From: Elusimicrobia bacterium RIFOXYA2_FULL_47_53
GTDB taxonomy: Bacteria > Elusimicrobiota > Endomicrobiia > Endomicrobiales > XYA2-FULL-47-53
Reading direction: 5' to 3'
Assembly: GCA_001800315.1 (NCBI GenBank)
Contig: MGVE01000001.1
Span: 1 to 64,000 of the forward strand
DNA length: 64,000 nucleotides
Within the stretch, counting starts at the first letter, position 1. The number at the start of each line of letters is the position of its first letter. The translations under genes and the position numbers were made by a program. The notes beneath the pieces were generated by a model. That model searched no databases. It was given only the letters and a program-made list of their open reading frames with translations, and was not told the DNA's origin. Below, piece by piece: positions 7,309 to 14,172 of this stretch.

Positions 7309-9909
7309 TTATTGCCAGGTTATCATACCGGGGAGGTAGAATATTTTGTCGCCATACTGCGGGAGGATCCTGACAATGTACCCGCAGTGCCCGACGCGGT
7401 CCCCGTTTACGGAACCCTTGTAGACAAGGTGTCCGTCACTGGAATCCTGGGACAATTCCATTTTACTGACTATAGGAGTATTGATCCTGTGTTTTGAGTC
7501 CATGTAACCCCAGTATAACTGTACGCTAACATCCTGCGGCTTGATATTGCCAAGTTTAATTTTGGCCGTAACCGAGAAGCTGGTTCCGAGCTTAAGGTCG
7601 CTGTTCTGCGAGTCTTCAACGCTGATGATTTTTACATTGGACCAGTTCTGTTCAACATGTTTTTTCCAGTCGGAAAGATGTTTCGCGGTTTCATATGAGT
7701 TAGCGCGGAGTTTTTCGTAATCCTTGCTTGCCTGGCAGTAGCATTTCCGCGTGTATTCCTCTATCATTCTGTTGGTGTTAAAGGCAGGGCACATTGACTG
7801 CATAGATTCCTTCATCTTGCGGATCCAACCTCTCGGCAATCCGTCGTGTCCGCGGTCATAAAAAATGGGCACGACATCTTTTTCAAGAATGTCATAGAGA
7901 GCTTTACTCTCAATCTCGTCCTGATAGACCTGGTCCTGGTATTCTTCGCCGGAACCTATCACCCAGCCGTTCTGGCCGTTGTAGCCCTCGCACCACCAGC
8001 CGTCAAGCACGCTTACATTTAAAACGCCGTTAACGGCGGCTTTCATGCCGCTGGTGCCGGAAGCCTCAAGGGGGCGCCTGGGATTGTTAAGCCAGATATC
8101 GGCGCCCTGCACAAGATAATGAGCGACATTCATGTCGTAGTCTTCAAGAAAGACTATTTTATTGCGAAGCTCAAGGTCCCTGCCGATATGTATAATCTGT
8201 TTTATAAGTTCTTTCCCAATATTGTCGCTGGGATGGGATTTTCCGGCGATAATTATCTGAACAGGCATATTCTTTTTTGAAAGTATTTCTTTAAGCCTGG
8301 GGAGATCCCTGAAAAGAAGGTTCCCTCTCTTATAGCCCGCAAACCTTCTTGCAAAGCCGATTGTTAAAGCTTCGGGGTCTAATACTTCCTCAGCTACGGC
8401 TACTTCATTGGGCGAGGCTCCTCTGCGCACAAGCTGGGTTCTAAGCCTGCTTCTGGCAAAGGATACCATTCTCTCGCGGCGCCTCTCGTGGCTTCTCCAG
8501 AGTTCGGCATCAGGTATCTGGTTTAAGGCCTGCCAGATGCTCTGGTCGGCGGGTTCGTCTTTCCAGGCCGAGCCCAGGTACCTGTCAAAAAGCCCTGCCA
8601 TCTCGTAGGAAATCCAGGTATTTGTGTGTACTCCGTTTGTTATGTGCGTTATCGGAACCTCGCTTAACGGGAGCTCGGGCCAAAGGCCGTTCCACATGCT
8701 CCGAGAAATAGTGCCATGCAGTTTGCTGACGCCGTTGGCGTGGTTTGACATTTTAAGGGCGAGAACGGTCATGCAGAAATTCTCTTTCACATCTATTTTA
8801 TTAACTCTGCCGAGCGCAAGAAATTCTTCTTTTTTAAGCCCCAGTTCCTTATAATACTGTTCAAAATATTTGTCCATGAGCTCCGGTATGAAAACCTCAT
8901 TTCCTGCCGGTACCGGAGTATGCGTTGTGAACACGCTGGAAGCCGCGACTACTTCCCTTGCCTGGGCGAATGAAAGTTTTTCGTGCTTCATAAGCTGGTT
9001 TATACGCTCAAGCACAAGGAACGCGGAGTGCCCTTCGTTTATATGGAAAACCGACGGGTCAATGCCGAGCGCTTTCAGCACTCTTATGCCGCCGATGCCG
9101 AGAACGATTTCCTGGCGGATGCGCATTTCTCTGTCTCCGCCGTAAAGCTGGCTGGTGATCTCCCTGTCTTCGGGTTTGTTCTCGTCAATGTCCGTGTCAA
9201 GAAGGTAAAGCGGAACCCTGCCCATCTGGAGCTTCCATACCCTGATATGAACCGGGCCGGTAGGCATATCCACCTGAACTTTAAGCACATTGCCGTCTTT
9301 ATCGGTTACTCTGTGAAAAGGCATCCTGAAAAAATGGTTTTCAATGTACTCTTCCTGCTGCCAGCCGTCAAAGTTAAGGTATTGTTTAAAATAACCAAAC
9401 CTGTAGAGCAAACCAATCCCGACCAAGGGAAGCCCCATGTCGCTGGCAGATTTTAAATGGTCTCCGGAAAGAATTCCGAGGCCGCCGGAATATATCGGCA
9501 GGCTTTCATGAAGCCCAAATTCCGTGGAAAAGTAAGCAATCTCGCATTTCTTGTGATCCTGCTCGGGGAACTCCCTGTCGTACCAGGTCTGAAGTTTCAT
9601 GTACCGGTTGAGGTCGCCTTGAATGCGCTCAAGATGAGAAATAAAACTCTTGTCTTCGGCAAGCTCTTCAAGCCTGTTCTGGCTGATGGCGCCCAGAAGC
9701 CTTATTGGGTTGTGATAGCTTTCTTCCCAGAGCTCGCGGTCCATTCTGCGAAAGAGTTCCACCGCTTCGCTGTTCCATATCCACCAGAGGTTATAGGCTA
9801 TCTCAAGGAGAGGTTTCATCTGTTCAGGCAGGGAAGGTATTACCACATACTGCCTGGCATTTTTCGCCAGAAACTTTTCCTTATTCAGATTAAACATATC
9901 TTTCGTCAT
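7309..9909 (-). CDS. glgP: Alpha-glucan phosphorylase
   Basis: 866-residue GT35 phosphorylase of the shorter alpha-glucan phosphorylase group, releasing glucose-1-phosphate from glycogen or maltodextrin with pyridoxal phosphate. The N-terminal DUF3417-like helical region begins with IAYNLWWIWN (about 37-46), followed by STEFGLHESLPIYSGGLG. The PLP-lysine segment EASGTSGMKAAVNG lies around residue 620. The C-terminal ~110 residues form an extra beta-rich part typical of this subgroup. A GGAG ribosome site stands six bases before the ATG and a clear promoter lies just upstream. It is translationally coupled to the HAD phosphatase. Confidence 0.93.
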   Translation of the reverse strand: MTKDMFNLNKEKFLAKNARQYVVIPSLPEQMKPLLEIAYNLWWIWNSEAVELFRRMDRELWEESYHNPIRLLGAISQNRLEELAEDKSFISHLERIQGDLNRYMKLQTWYDREFPEQDHKKCEIAYFSTEFGLHESLPIYSGGLGILSGDHLKSASDMGLPLVGIGLLYRFGYFKQYLNFDGWQQEEYIENHFFRMPFHRVTDKDGNVLKVQVDMPTGPVHIRVWKLQMGRVPLYLLDTDIDENKPEDREITSQLYGGDREMRIRQEIVLGIGGIRVLKALGIDPSVFHINEGHSAFLVLERINQLMKHEKLSFAQAREVVAASSVFTTHTPVPAGNEVFIPELMDKYFEQYYKELGLKKEEFLALGRVNKIDVKENFCMTVLALKMSNHANGVSKLHGTISRSMWNGLWPELPLSEVPITHITNGVHTNTWISYEMAGLFDRYLGSAWKDEPADQSIWQALNQIPDAELWRSHERRRERMVSFARSRLRTQLVRRGASPNEVAVAEEVLDPEALTIGFARRFAGYKRGNLLFRDLPRLKEILSKKNMPVQIIIAGKSHPSDNIGKELIKQIIHIGRDLELRNKIVFLEDYDMNVAHYLVQGADIWLNNPRRPLEASGTSGMKAAVNGVLNVSVLDGWWCEGYNGQNGWVIGSGEEYQDQVYQDEIESKALYDILEKDVVPIFYDRGHDGLPRGWIRKMKESMQSMCPAFNTNRMIEEYTRKCYCQASKDYEKLRANSYETAKHLSDWKKHVEQNWSNVKIISVEDSQNSDLKLGTSFSVTAKIKLGNIKPQDVSVQLYWGYMDSKHRINTPIVSKMELSQDSSDGHLVYKGSVNGDRVGHCGYIVRILPQYGDKIFYLPGMITWQ

Positions 9910-9931
9910 TTTATTCTCCTGCCTTAAAGGC

Positions 9932-9960
9932 GTTATATTTGCGGGTTAACGCATTGACAA
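9932..9960 (-). promoter_or_regulatory. glgP promoter
   Basis: On the minus strand TTGTCA (complement of 9955-9960) and TATAAC (complement of 9932-9937) are separated by 17 bases. The glgP Shine-Dalgarno and ATG follow within about 22 bases. The match is 5 of 6 for each box. Confidence 0.65.
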
Positions 9961-9961
9961 T

Positions 9962-9988
9962 AAAAAAAGGCCGTCTTCAATCAGCCTT
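9962..9988 (-). terminator. Possible terminator of the gap-pgk-secG-tRNA unit
   Basis: On the minus strand AAGGC and GCCTT can pair around a 12-base loop and run into seven T residues. The stem is short, so the call is tentative. Its position between the tRNA region and the glgP promoter fits a transcription boundary. Confidence 0.4.
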
Positions 9989-10013
9989 AATTAAATTCTA
10001 TTAAATTTCAGCC

Positions 10014-10324
10014 GAAGCCTGCCGCCCTCGCTGCATCCGCCGCAGGCGGCGCTCGGGTCGGCTTCAAATCCCAAAGTTGTTGTGAAATAATTGATTGTTG
10101 TACCGCAGGTTGTTTCTACAGATAGGTCAAACTTGGAGCGGGCGATGGGATTTCTTCTCCCCCACTCGCTTTGCTCGTTCCTCTGAAGCCTGCCGCCCTC
10201 GCTGCATCCGCCGCAGGCGGCGCTCGGGTCGGCTTCAAATCCCAAAGTTGTTGTGAAATAATTGATTGTTGTGCCGCAGGTTGTTTCTGCAGATAGGTCA
10301 AACTTGGAGCGGGCGATGGGATTT
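10014..10324. repeat. 140-bp direct duplication including the tRNA-Gly 3' end
   Basis: Bases 10014-10153 recur at 10185-10324 (offset 171) with two visible mismatches. The right end of each copy contains the last ~20 bases of tRNA-Gly plus CCA; only the right copy continues into the full tRNA. Each copy begins with an imperfect palindrome from GAAGCC to GGCTTC with an inner CCGCC-GCA-GGCGG hairpin. A 31-base spacer separates the copies. An open frame through the region is a by-product of the repeat and is not called as a gene. Confidence 0.9.
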
Positions 10325-10379
10325 GAACCCACGACCTTCTCGTTGGCAACGAGACATTCTACCGCTGAACTACGCCCGC
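10305..10379 (-). tRNA. tRNA-Gly (GCC)
   Basis: Minus-strand cloverleaf with acceptor arms GCGGGCG / CGCCCGC, anticodon stem TCTCG/CGAGA around loop TTGCCAA giving anticodon GCC, and T arm GTGGG-TTCAAAT-CCCAT. The discriminator is T and CCA is encoded (10305-10307). It lies 60 bases downstream of tRNA-Leu on the same strand. Confidence 0.95.
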
Positions 10380-10439
10380 AATTTTTCATAGAATATGAGA
10401 ATGTACAAAAATTCAACAACGCTTGAACAAAAATTCAAA

Positions 10440-10521
10440 TGCTGGGGGCGGGAATTGAACCCGCATTCCGTTAGGAACACGCCCCTCAAACGTGCGCGTC
10501 TGCCAGTTCCGCCACCCCAGC
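10440..10521 (-). tRNA. tRNA-Leu (GAG)
   Basis: 82-base class II tRNA on the minus strand. The acceptor is GCTGGGG/CCCCAGC with discriminator A. The anticodon stem CACGT/GCGTG closes loop TTGAGGG with anticodon GAG, a variable arm is present, and the T arm is GCGGG-TTCAATT-CCCGC. CCA is not encoded. It follows secG, a common bacterial arrangement (secG then tRNA-Leu). Confidence 0.93.
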
Positions 10522-10524
10522 AAG

Positions 10525-10600
10525 AACATCAGTGATAAGGGATAGGTGGTAAGAGATAAGAGAAATAAAAATATTCATCTTACAGCTTACAACCGGTGTT
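10525..10600. other. Short intergenic stretch, degenerate GATAAG repeats
   Basis: Between secG and tRNA-Leu there are several imperfect copies of GATAAG/GGTAAG (gataagggataggtggtaag and on). No gene or terminator is seen, which is compatible with read-through from secG into the tRNAs. Confidence 0.4.
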
Positions 10601-10601
10601 T

Positions 10602-10895
10602 CTATTGGCCTTGCGGCGCGCTTATCGGTATTGTGGGGATCTGGCCGGTTACCGTGCTCATGTTTCTTCTTGAAGTCATAACGGTAAGCACCAAAGAAGT
10701 TAACATGAAAATTATCGCCATAGCGATTGTAACCTTTTTGATGAAAGCCATGCCCGTGGGCGCGCTGAAAAGCTGGTCCGATCCGCCTCCTCCGAACAAG
10801 CCGGAGATGCCGGATCCTTTGCCTGCCTGTAAAAGCACTATGAGTATCAGGCTTACGCAGGCAAGTATGTGAATTACAAGAATAAATGTATACAT
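10602..10895 (-). CDS. secG: Preprotein translocase subunit SecG
   Basis: 97-residue inner-membrane protein with two hydrophobic segments (about 3-22 and 51-69) separated by the Gly-rich loop QAGKGSGISGLFGGGGSD characteristic of SecG, which supports SecYEG-mediated export. The C-terminal tail is Pro/Thr-rich. No Shine-Dalgarno is visible; instead a promoter ends just before the ATG. It lies 65 bases after pgk and is followed by tRNA-Leu. Confidence 0.93.
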   Translation of the reverse strand: MYTFILVIHILACVSLILIVLLQAGKGSGISGLFGGGGSDQLFSAPTGMAFIKKVTIAMAIIFMLTSLVLTVMTSRRNMSTVTGQIPTIPISAPQGQ

Positions 10896-10904
10896 TGTTT
10901 TAGG

Positions 10905-10933
10905 ATTATACTAAAAAATACTTTAAATTTCAA
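10905..10933 (-). promoter_or_regulatory. secG promoter, near-leaderless
   Basis: On the minus strand TTGAAA (complement of 10928-10933), a 17-base spacer and TATAAT (complement of 10905-10910). Nine bases separate the -10 from the secG ATG, so the predicted start point leaves a two- or three-base leader. Confidence 0.65.
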
Positions 10934-10960
10934 GAACAATCTGTGATGGTACGGCCTGCT

Positions 10961-12175
10961 CTATTTGTTGGGCAGCGCCGCGATGCCGGGGAGCTCTTTT
11001 CCCTCAAGAAATTCAAGAGAAGCGCCGCCGCCGGTGGATATATGCGTAACCTTTTTATCCACGCCGGCTTTCTTTACCGCGGAGACCGAATCCCCTCCGC
11101 CTATAACCGAAGTGGCGCCTTTTTCAGTTGCCTGCGCTACAAGTTTCGCTATCTCTATAGTGCCCTTTGAGAACTGCTCAATTTCAAAAACTCCGAGCGG
11201 GCCGTTCCAGACTATTGTGGCGGCCTCATTAACAACCGGTGAAATTCTCTGGAGAGTCATAGGGCCCACATCCACGCCCATAAAACCCTGGGGAATGTCT
11301 GCGCCCTCAGTTTCTTTTATTACGGCATCGGCGGGTATCTTCTTGGTTTCAAAGTCAACCTTATCAACTATGATATGGTCTATCGGAATAAACAGCTTTA
11401 TGTGTTTGGCCTGAGCTTTTTTTATCAAATCTCTGGCAACATCAACCTTGTCGGCTTCTACCAGGGATTTTCCAGTCTCAATTCCCTCTGCTTTTAAGAA
11501 TGTGTAGGCCATGGCTCCGCCGATGATAAGCGAATCAACTTTGCTCAGAAGGTTCTCAATTACGGCTATTTTATCCGAAACTTTTGAACCTCCGAGAATC
11601 GCCAGAAACGGGCGTTTCGGCTTATCAAGCGCTTCACCGAGGAATTTAAGTTCCTTTTCAACTAAAAAGCCGCAGGCGGCTGTTTTAAGAAATTTAACTA
11701 TTCCCGCGGTGGAAGCATGGGCTCTGTGTACCGTGCCGAAGGCGTCCTGAACGAAAACTTCTCCGAGAGACGCGAGCTTTTTCGCGAACGCCTCATCGTT
11801 CTTTTCTTCCTCCGGATGATACCTGAGGTTCTCAAGAAGCAGGACTTCGCCGCTTTTCAGTTCCATCGCCATTTTTTCGGTTTCAGCGCCTATGCAGTCC
11901 GGAGCCATCTTAACATTAATGTTAAGATGTTCCCCAAGCCTTGCGGCGGCGGGTTTAAGGCTCATAGAGGCAACTACTTTGCCTTTCGGACGGCCGAGAT
12001 GTGACATAAGGATAACGGCTGCTTTCTGTTCAAGCAGGTACTTTATGGTCGGAAGAGTGGCAACAATCCTCTTGTCGTTGGTAATCTGTTGTTTATCGTC
12101 AAGAGGTACATTGTAGTCAACCCTGACAAGCACCTTTTTGCCGGCAAGCTCAATATCTTTTATGGTCTTTTTCAT
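10961..12175 (-). CDS. pgk: Phosphoglycerate kinase
   Basis: 404-residue glycolytic enzyme transferring phosphate from 1,3-bisphosphoglycerate to ADP. Signature segments are [13 protein letters not shown] (residues 15-27), the SHLGRPKG loop, [15 protein letters not shown], the [14 protein letters not shown] region, WNGPLGVFE and the nucleotide loop [10 protein letters not shown]. The length is typical of bacterial Pgk. A GGAG site precedes the ATG. It starts 23 bases after gap; no triosephosphate isomerase gene lies between pgk and secG, where many bacteria have one. Confidence 0.97.
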   Translation of the reverse strand: MKKTIKDIELAGKKVLVRVDYNVPLDDKQQITNDKRIVATLPTIKYLLEQKAAVILMSHLGRPKGKVVASMSLKPAAARLGEHLNINVKMAPDCIGAETEKMAMELKSGEVLLLENLRYHPEEEKNDEAFAKKLASLGEVFVQDAFGTVHRAHASTAGIVKFLKTAACGFLVEKELKFLGEALDKPKRPFLAILGGSKVSDKIAVIENLLSKVDSLIIGGAMAYTFLKAEGIETGKSLVEADKVDVARDLIKKAQAKHIKLFIPIDHIIVDKVDFETKKIPADAVIKETEGADIPQGFMGVDVGPMTLQRISPVVNEAATIVWNGPLGVFEIEQFSKGTIEIAKLVAQATEKGATSVIGGGDSVSAVKKAGVDKKVTHISTGGGASLEFLEGKELPGIAALPNK

Positions 12176-12198
12176 CTCAAATCTCCGAAGTATAAATA

Positions 12199-13242
12199 TT
12201 ATTTTGTTATGAAATTAATAAGGTCAATAACTCTGTTTGAATAACCCCATTCATTGTCATACCACGCAAGCACCTTTACCAGGTTGCCCTGAATAACTTT
12301 TGTGCTCTTGCCGTCTACGATAGAGCTGAGCGGGCAGTGGTTGTAGTCAATGGAAACAAGGGGTTCGTCTGAATATCCGAGAATTCCCTTCATCTTGCCT
12401 TCGGATGCTTCTTTGAGGGCAGCGTTGATTTCTTCCGCGGTAGCCGGTTTCGCGAGGGTGCAGGTAAGGTCAACGACTGAAACATTCGGAGTTGGGATCC
12501 TGATGGCGAAGCCGTCAAGTTTGCCTTTAAGTTCCGGTATAACAAGCGAAATAGCTTTTGCGGCGCCGGTTGATGTAGGAATCATGGAAAGAGCCGCTGC
12601 TCTCGCGCGGCGCAGGTCAGAATGCGCCATGTCCTGCACTTTCTGGTCATTGGTATAGGCGTGTATGGTTGTCATCAGTCCTTTTTCAATTCCCCATTTG
12701 TCATTAAGTATCTTGGCGACCGGGGCAAGGCAGTTAGTGGTGCAGGAAGCGTTGGAGATGACATTGTGGTTCTTGGGGTCGTACTTGTCGTTATTGACGC
12801 CCATAACTATTGTGATGTCTTCGCCTTCAGCCGGAGCGGAGATAATAACTTTCTTCGCGCCGCCTTTTAATATGTGGCTTTCCGCGCCTCTGACTTCTTT
12901 TCCTTTTTTATTTACGCCGTCTTTTTTAATTGTGAAAAGGCCTGTTGACTCAACAACAACATCAACTCCGCAATCTTTCCACATTATTTCTGCCGGGTCT
13001 CTTTTGCTGAAAACTTTTATTATTTTCCCGTTTACGGAAATTTCGCTGTCGCTTACCGCTTTAACTTCCGCGTTAAGCTGTCCGTGGACTGAGTCATACT
13101 TGAAAAGGTGGGCGTTCGTTTTGGAATCCGTGAGGTCGTTTATCGCGACGAGTTCAAGGTTTTTATCGTTCCTGTCAATTATTGCGCGCGCTACAAGGCG
13201 CCCGATTCTGCCAAAGCCGTTAATACCGATTTTTACCGCCAT
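12199..13242 (-). CDS. gap: Glyceraldehyde-3-phosphate dehydrogenase, type I
   Basis: 347-residue NAD-dependent GAPDH. The Rossmann motif INGFGRIGR is at residues 7-15 and the catalytic cysteine is in SNASCTTNC (Cys167). A frame-compatible ATG 30 bases upstream exists, but AGGAGG stands eight bases before the ATG at 13242, and the protein then begins at the usual [11 protein letters not shown]. Around residues 107-120 there is a lysine-rich insertion of several residues ([15 protein letters not shown]) just before HILKGGAKK. First gene of gap-pgk-secG-tRNA; a long structured leader precedes it. Confidence 0.97.
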   Translation of the reverse strand: MAVKIGINGFGRIGRLVARAIIDRNDKNLELVAINDLTDSKTNAHLFKYDSVHGQLNAEVKAVSDSEISVNGKIIKVFSKRDPAEIMWKDCGVDVVVESTGLFTIKKDGVNKKGKEVRGAESHILKGGAKKVIISAPAEGEDITIVMGVNNDKYDPKNHNVISNASCTTNCLAPVAKILNDKWGIEKGLMTTIHAYTNDQKVQDMAHSDLRRARAAALSMIPTSTGAAKAISLVIPELKGKLDGFAIRIPTPNVSVVDLTCTLAKPATAEEINAALKEASEGKMKGILGYSDEPLVSIDYNHCPLSSIVDGKSTKVIQGNLVKVLAWYDNEWGYSNRVIDLINFITK

Positions 13243-13286
13243 TTGTGTGTCCTCCTGTTTATGTTTGAGCATTTCAATTCTGTTTT

Positions 13287-13386
13287 TGAAAAAAAACTCC
13301 CAGCCTCTGGCTTGACGCTTTCGGCTTTAACAGCTAGATTTCCGGTAACCTTGTTTATTATGTTCCAGGTACACGGTGGCAGGGAG
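13287..13386 (-). promoter_or_regulatory. Structured gap leader with terminator-like closing stem
   Basis: In the minus-strand leader CTCCC-T-GCC (13386-13378) can pair with GGC-T-GGGAG (13305-13297), enclosing 72 bases, and is followed directly by eight T residues (13296-13289). This is the shape of an intrinsic terminator or attenuator whose stem closes a larger folded domain. A local hairpin CCAG-AGG-CTGG overlaps the 3' arm and could compete with it. I could not match it to a riboswitch class I know. The pairing is read from sequence; function is inference. Confidence 0.5.
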
Positions 13387-13408
13387 CGAAATGCTTCTTT
13401 GCGAAACT

Positions 13409-13437
13409 ATATTATAAAAAAAATATCGCGTTGTCAA
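13409..13437 (-). promoter_or_regulatory. gap operon promoter
   Basis: On the minus strand a perfect TTGACA (complement of 13432-13437) is followed after 17 bases by TAATAT (complement of 13409-13414), or after 15 bases by TATAAT (complement of 13411-13416). The leader to the gap ATG is about 160 bases. Confidence 0.7.
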
Positions 13438-13458
13438 ATAGTTTGTTGTTTCGCGATA

Positions 13459-14172
13459 TTAATCGCGCGCTATGGTCAGGGAGTAAACTTTGCGGGCCCC
13501 GCTTTTTTTTAATATCCTCGCGCATTCGGATATGGTCGCTCCGGTAGTGTATACATCGTCAAGCAGCAGAATGTTTCTGCCTTTTAATGCGCCGTTCCCG
13601 TTGATTTTGAAATTTCCGGATACATTTGCGAACCGCTTCTCTTTTGAAAGGCCTGTCTGCGAAAAAGAAAATACCGGTTTCTTAAGAAGTCCGTCCAGAA
13701 CAGGAACCTCGAGTTTTTTACAAAGAGCTTTGGCGAGAAGCTCGGTCTGGTTATACCCTCGGACGAATCTTTTTGCCCAGTGCGCCGGTACGGGAACTAT
13801 GCAATCCACCTTCTCCCCCAGTTTGTTTTGCTTTGCCTTTCTGTAAAGCAGTGCGGCGAAAAAATCGCTTAAATAGTCTTTGCCGGAATATTTAAAATAC
13901 CGGATCAACGACTTTGTCGTGCCTTCGTATTCGGCGCAGGAAAGATTGTATTCAATAAAGCGGGGTTTTTTTATGCGGCAGGAATAGCAGTGCGCGCCTC
14001 CGTCAGGCAGAGGTTTTGAACACGATACGCAATAAAGGCCCTCAATAAATTTTATTGTTTCGTAACAGTCAGGGCAAATCCTGAGCGTGTCGTTGTAGGG
14101 AAGGCCGCTATGACAGGAAGCGCAGGTAATCGGAAACAATAAGTGGAGCAGCCGCGCGGTTATTTCTTTCAT
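13459..14172 (-). CDS. ComF family protein (phosphoribosyltransferase-type)
   Basis: 237-residue ComF-like protein: an N-terminal zinc-finger region with four CxxC-type pairs (CASC, CPDC, CVSC, CYSC within about residues 17-70) and a C-terminal phosphoribosyltransferase fold with the PRPP loop LLLDDVYTTGAT near residue 205. ComF proteins act in natural DNA uptake in competent bacteria, but the family is also widespread without known competence. Its ATG overlaps the stop of the sprA-like gene (TAATG), so translation is coupled to that gene. Confidence 0.9.
   Translation of the reverse strand: MKEITARLLHLLFPITCASCHSGLPYNDTLRICPDCYETIKFIEGLYCVSCSKPLPDGGAHCYSCRIKKPRFIEYNLSCAEYEGTTKSLIRYFKYSGKDYLSDFFAALLYRKAKQNKLGEKVDCIVPVPAHWAKRFVRGYNQTELLAKALCKKLEVPVLDGLLKKPVFSFSQTGLSKEKRFANVSGNFKINGNGALKGRNILLLDDVYTTGATISECARILKKSGARKVYSLTIARD

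Noticed and set aside
9457-9927. Long plus-strand frames inside glgP and other large genes
   Set aside because: They are antisense shadows of clearly conserved genes and have no motif support.
10014-10324. attL/attR of an integrated element
   Set aside because: The copies are only 171 bases apart with no integrase or cargo; reported as a duplication instead.
9991-10419. 142-residue open frame across the tRNA-Gly region
   Set aside because: It runs through a tRNA and both copies of a direct repeat, giving an internally repeated translation with no family resemblance.
13287-13386. Cyclic-di-GMP (GEMM-I) or other known riboswitch in the gap leader
   Set aside because: GGTTACC and AAAGCC fragments hinted at GEMM, but the conserved order and the AGGGCAAACC block are missing.
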